Assembly (NCBI RefSeq): GCF_001544875.2
Contig: NZ_FCOA02000020.1
Span: 1 to 64,000 of the forward strand
Source: Caballeronia hypogeia
GTDB taxonomy: Bacteria > Pseudomonadota > Gammaproteobacteria > Burkholderiales > Burkholderiaceae
Length of the DNA stretch: 64,000 bases
Direction of reading: 5' to 3'
Shown: one piece after another, positions 61,381-64,000 of the stretch
How positions within the stretch are numbered: position 1 is the first letter of the stretch
Layout of the letters: each line of letters begins with the position of its first letter
The notes under the pieces: generated by a model
Database searches by the model: none
Told to the model about the DNA's origin: nothing
What the model saw: the letters and a program-made list of their open reading frames with translations, nothing else
Program-made: the position numbers and the translations under genes

Positions 61381-62262
61381 ATGCTTCACTGCAGATTGTC
61401 GATCTGGGCAATGGCGCTATGCATTTCGGTCGCGTCCACGATTTCGCAGGCCGCAGAGCCGGCCGCGCCCGCATCGGCGCCGGCAGCCGCCAGCGCGCTT
61501 CCCGAATCTTCCGCCCCGCCTGCGGAGCCGAAGGGTGATGCCCGGCAATTGAGCCTCATGAACAAGCCCTGGACGGGCGACTTCGATGCCATACTCGACC
61601 GGCGCATGATCCGCTTTTTGGTGCCGTACAGCCGTACCCTTTACTTCGTCGACAAGGGACGCGAGCGCGGGCTTGCTGCCGAGCTGGCGCGCGACTTCGA
61701 CCGCTATGTCAACAAGCAGTATGCGGCCCAGTTGAACAAGCGGCCGCTCACGGTCTATCTCATTCCGACGACGCGTGACAAGCTGCTGTCGTCGCTCAAT
61801 GATGGGCTAGGCGACATTTCTGCGGGCAACCTGACCGCAACCGACGAGCGCCTGAAAATCGTCGATTTCATCGCGCCGCGCGATCGCAAGCCTGTGCGCG
61901 AACTCGAAATCACCGGACCGAAAGCGCCACCACTGGTCAAGCTCGACGATCTCGCGGGCAAGGAAGTCTTTGCGCGACGTTCGTCGAGCTACTACGAGAG
62001 CCTGAATGCGCTCAACGAGCGCTTTCAGAAGGGGGGCAAGGTGCCGATGCGGATCACGCCGCTGCCGGAAGCGCTCGAAGTCGAAGATAAGATGGAAATG
62101 CTCAACGCCGGGCTGCTAGGCATTATCGTGGTCGACGACTGGAAGGCGTGTCTCTGGGCTCAGGTGTTGCCGCGCATTGAAGTGCATGAGGATCTTTCCG
62201 TTAGCGGCGAAGGCTACCCGATGAACCGCCGGGCATTCGTCACAATGAGTTGTCTCGCATAA
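61381..62262 (+). CDS. Family 3 solute-binding/MltF-like periplasmic protein, probably truncated
   Basis: This 293-residue exported protein starts at ATG 61381, with GGGGAGA upstream; the signal peptide ends near TISQAAEP. After an Ala/Pro-rich linker the solute-binding domain begins (TGDFDAILDRRMIRFLVPYS; YLIPTTRDKLLSSLNDGLGDI). Family members related to MltF usually continue past LPRIEVHEDL into the second lobe and often a lytic transglycosylase domain. Here the protein changes to SVSGEGYPMNRRAFVTMSCLA and stops. So the C-terminal part seems lost, and ligand binding is doubtful. The DUF4239 gene follows 40 bases later. Confidence 0.7.
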   Translation: MLHCRLSIWAMALCISVASTISQAAEPAAPASAPAAASALPESSAPPAEPKGDARQLSLMNKPWTGDFDAILDRRMIRFLVPYSRTLYFVDKGRERGLAAELARDFDRYVNKQYAAQLNKRPLTVYLIPTTRDKLLSSLNDGLGDISAGNLTATDERLKIVDFIAPRDRKPVRELEITGPKAPPLVKLDDLAGKEVFARRSSSYYESLNALNERFQKGGKVPMRITPLPEALEVEDKMEMLNAGLLGIIVVDDWKACLWAQVLPRIEVHEDLSVSGEGYPMNRRAFVTMSCLA

Positions 62263-62302
62263 ACCGGGCCGAGCGCGTCAAGTAGCAACATGGAGGCATC
62301 GT

Positions 62303-63067
62303 ATGGCAGCATTTGTCGACCATCCGGCGATCTTGTTTCTGGTGCTCTTCGCCTTGCTCCTTGTCGCCGTGGCGTTTGGGGTCTACGTCATGCGGCGCTT
62401 CGCTCCGCTACGCGATGACGAAAGAGACGATTTCAATGCCGTCCAGGGCGCTACATTTACGCTGCTCGCGCTACTGATCGGCTTTAGTATCTCCATGGCG
62501 GTGAACCGCTATGACCAGCGAAAGAACCTTGAAGAAGCCGAGGCCAATGCTATCGGCACCCAGTTTGCGAGGGCGGATCTGGCGGAGCCACAGATCCGAG
62601 ATTCAATGAGAGGAGCGTTGGTCCAGTACACACGGTTGAGATTAGCGGAGTATCAGACGCGCGACCCCGAGGCGCGAAAACGTCTTGACGGTGAAATCGC
62701 GAACCTTCAATCCAAACTGTGGCAGCAGGCAGCGCAGGTTGCGAAGATGCAGCCAACGCCTATCGGATCGCTCGTCGTTGCAGGGATGAATGACGTGCTG
62801 AATTCGCAGGACTATTCGGAGGCAGCGAGAATCAACCATATCCCAGTCGGAGCATGGGTACTGATGATCTTGATCGCAGTGTTCGGATGCGCCGTGCAAG
62901 GTTATGGCGCAAGGGGACAACGCCGCGCGGCACTGCTCATGACCATCTTGCCTGTGACGATATCGTTGTCTCTTGCCTTCATTGCTGACATAGATAGCCC
63001 TCGTGGAGGAATTATTCGGGTTCAACCACAAAACCTCACCCGCCTCCTTCAATCGTTGGAAAAGTAA
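62303..63067 (+). CDS. Bestrophin-like (DUF4239) membrane protein
   Basis: This 254-residue protein has two N-terminal hydrophobic helices (FLVLFALLLVAVAFGVYVM; ATFTLLALLIGFSISMAV), a soluble middle part (LEEAEANAIGTQFARADLAE) and two C-terminal helices (VGAWVLMILIAVFGCAVQGYG; ALLMTILPVTISLSLAFIAD), the typical DUF4239 pattern. Such proteins are related to bestrophin anion channels; function in bacteria is not settled. A TGGAGG ribosome-binding site lies 7 bases before the ATG. Confidence 0.85.
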   Translation: MAAFVDHPAILFLVLFALLLVAVAFGVYVMRRFAPLRDDERDDFNAVQGATFTLLALLIGFSISMAVNRYDQRKNLEEAEANAIGTQFARADLAEPQIRDSMRGALVQYTRLRLAEYQTRDPEARKRLDGEIANLQSKLWQQAAQVAKMQPTPIGSLVVAGMNDVLNSQDYSEAARINHIPVGAWVLMILIAVFGCAVQGYGARGQRRAALLMTILPVTISLSLAFIADIDSPRGGIIRVQPQNLTRLLQSLEK

Positions 63068-63193
63068 GTCGTTCGCCGAGCGAACAGTTCTTACGGACGA
63101 CCGCAAAGAGCAGCGCCACTCACGCTGGGGGCGAGTTCGTTCCACGCGATCGGTTGACATAACGCCGTCATAGCATCGACACAGCGTTATTTA

Positions 63194-63751
63194 TTAGGAA
63201 TGCTTATCTTGCTTTGTCGGCCTCGGTGACTCTGCCTCGCTTGGCAACTCGGCTGCGAGTTTTCGTGCCTCGACGCGAAGTTCGTTGGGCAGTGGGGACG
63301 CCCTTTGGCTGCGAATGAAGTGTTCGAGCCGTTCAATCGCCGTTGTCAGGTCTTTCAGTCTGATCGCGCTTAACTGGTAGTCGTGCAGGGCTAGGATTTG
63401 TTCCAGCAGCGATGCTGTCCGCGCGTCGACGAACCAGGCTTGGTCCTCTTTTCGTTTCGACAATGAGGCGTTCATTCCGAATTCGGCGCCCGCGAACACT
63501 TGCAGTGGTAGGGCGCCGAAGCCCATTTCCTGTAGGTGATACGCGATGTACAAGGCGCGCAACAGTTCGTTGAACTGGTACGAATTTCCGTTACCTTGCT
63601 GACGGCAGGCCGCTAGCGCGAGATGGAACTGGAGCGACATCTTCTTTGTTGTTGCCGCAGGCAGGGGCAACAACATCGAGCGAGTCATCGGACGACGGGA
63701 ACCGGCCGGCTTGCCCGGCGTTCGTGTTGTTTGGTTGGCGCTGCGAGGCAT
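63194..63751 (-). CDS. Hypothetical protein
   Basis: This 185-residue frame starts with a basic, disordered N-terminus (MPRSANQTTRTPGKPAGSRR) and continues into a helical domain (MSLQFHLALAACRQQGNGNS; ELLRALYIAYHLQEMGFG; SLLEQILALHDYQLSAIRL; LTTAIERLEHFI). I recognise no named family. The start is uncertain because none of the candidates (63787, 63751 or internal Met codons) has a good ribosome-binding site. Confidence 0.6.
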   Translation of the reverse strand: MPRSANQTTRTPGKPAGSRRPMTRSMLLPLPAATTKKMSLQFHLALAACRQQGNGNSYQFNELLRALYIAYHLQEMGFGALPLQVFAGAEFGMNASLSKRKEDQAWFVDARTASLLEQILALHDYQLSAIRLKDLTTAIERLEHFIRSQRASPLPNELRVEARKLAAELPSEAESPRPTKQDKHS

Positions 63752-63900
63752 GGAAAAGCCGGTAGAAAAGCGGAGAATTTCTGGCATGGGAATTTTAACG
63801 CAGCGACGCTCGCGAGCGGCTGCGTCTGCGCAGCTCTTCCAAGCAGATAGCCCGCGTTATCGACTCGCGGCGCGGCTGGCGGCATGCGGATTTTTCGAAA

Positions 63901-64000
63901 ATCGTCGAAGCGTCGACCTCACGCAGCATCGAGCAGGGTAACTTGGCCGTGGGTCAGATGAACAAAGTCACGCAGCAGAAAGCTGCACTTGTCGAACAGG
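63901..64000 (+). pseudogene. Relic of a methyl-accepting chemotaxis protein at the right edge
   Basis: The frame reads SIEQGNLAVGQMNKVTQQKA, then ALVEQ, which matches the conserved C-terminal signalling segment of Burkholderia chemotaxis receptors (usually IEQVNQAVTQMDEVTQQ, then NAALVEQ). The sequence before it does not continue the receptor, and the segment has several unusual substitutions. It is a fragment cut by the window edge. Confidence 0.6.

Overview
The window looks like part of a large plasmid (or other secondary replicon) of a high-GC betaproteobacterium, most likely Burkholderiales (Burkholderia, Paraburkholderia or Caballeronia). The reasons are the protein families present, the GC-rich codon use, and a complete plasmid backbone. 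That backbone has a Rep_3-type initiator beside a long iteron field (about 14.5-17.8 kb), parA-parB with four copies of a 19-bp parS-like palindrome (17.2-20.5 kb), and a VirB-type type IV secretion operon (3.3-14.4 kb, minus strand). No VirD4 coupling protein, relaxase, tRNA, rRNA or CRISPR array was found. The assignment to an organism is inference from families, not from a search.

Layout. 0.6-3.0 kb: a filamentous-haemagglutinin-like exoprotein with GLUG repeats and no TpsB partner in view. 3.3-14.4 kb: virB operon in the order (transcribed leftward) small ORF, virB2, B3, B4, B5, lipoprotein, small membrane protein, B6, B8, B9, B10, B11, B1, trbM-like. 14.4-20.5 kb: rep, origin, parAB and parS. 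20.5-22.3 kb: a stretch with no convincing gene. 22.3-28.9 kb: cold-shock protein, a large tyrosine recombinase, a serine-recombinase-like protein that has lost its catalytic residues, a predicted Na+/H+ antiporter, a ParD/ParE-type toxin-antitoxin pair, and a small ORF broken at an 11-G tract. 28.9-30.4 kb: a complete IS630-family element with an extra ORF. 30.8-35.7 kb: a bile-acid/sodium symporter-like protein, a DUF202 protein, and an anaerobic sulfatase maturase paired with a sulfatase. 36.3-39.8 kb: a frameshifted lipase, an internally deleted IS4/Tn5-type element and an IS66 relic. 39.8-43.0 kb: a Crp/Fnr regulator, a beta-carbonic anhydrase and a DUF2254 membrane protein.

43.7-60.0 kb is the most striking part. 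It is one minus-strand operon that starts with a 3,499-residue surface protein (DUF4347-like domain, DUF11-like repeats, one SdrD B-like repeat, nine VCBS/cadherin-like repeats). It continues with a TolC-type outer membrane lipoprotein, a short HlyD-type adaptor, a second adaptor with a soluble N-terminal domain, and an M50 (site-2-protease-like) membrane protein fused to a HlyD-like domain. No ABC ATPase and no RTX signal is present. This suggests a dedicated surface-protein export or processing system that differs from classical type I secretion.

60.3-64.0 kb is partly decayed: a small membrane protein with an early stop codon, a C-terminal fragment of a bestrophin-like (DUF4239) protein, a shortened solute-binding/MltF-like protein, an intact DUF4239 paralogue, a hypothetical protein and a relic of a chemotaxis receptor at the right edge. 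Conjugation and partition genes maintain and spread the replicon. The remainder is accessory load (surface adhesion, sulfatase, ion transport, CO2 hydration) mixed with insertion sequences and broken genes.
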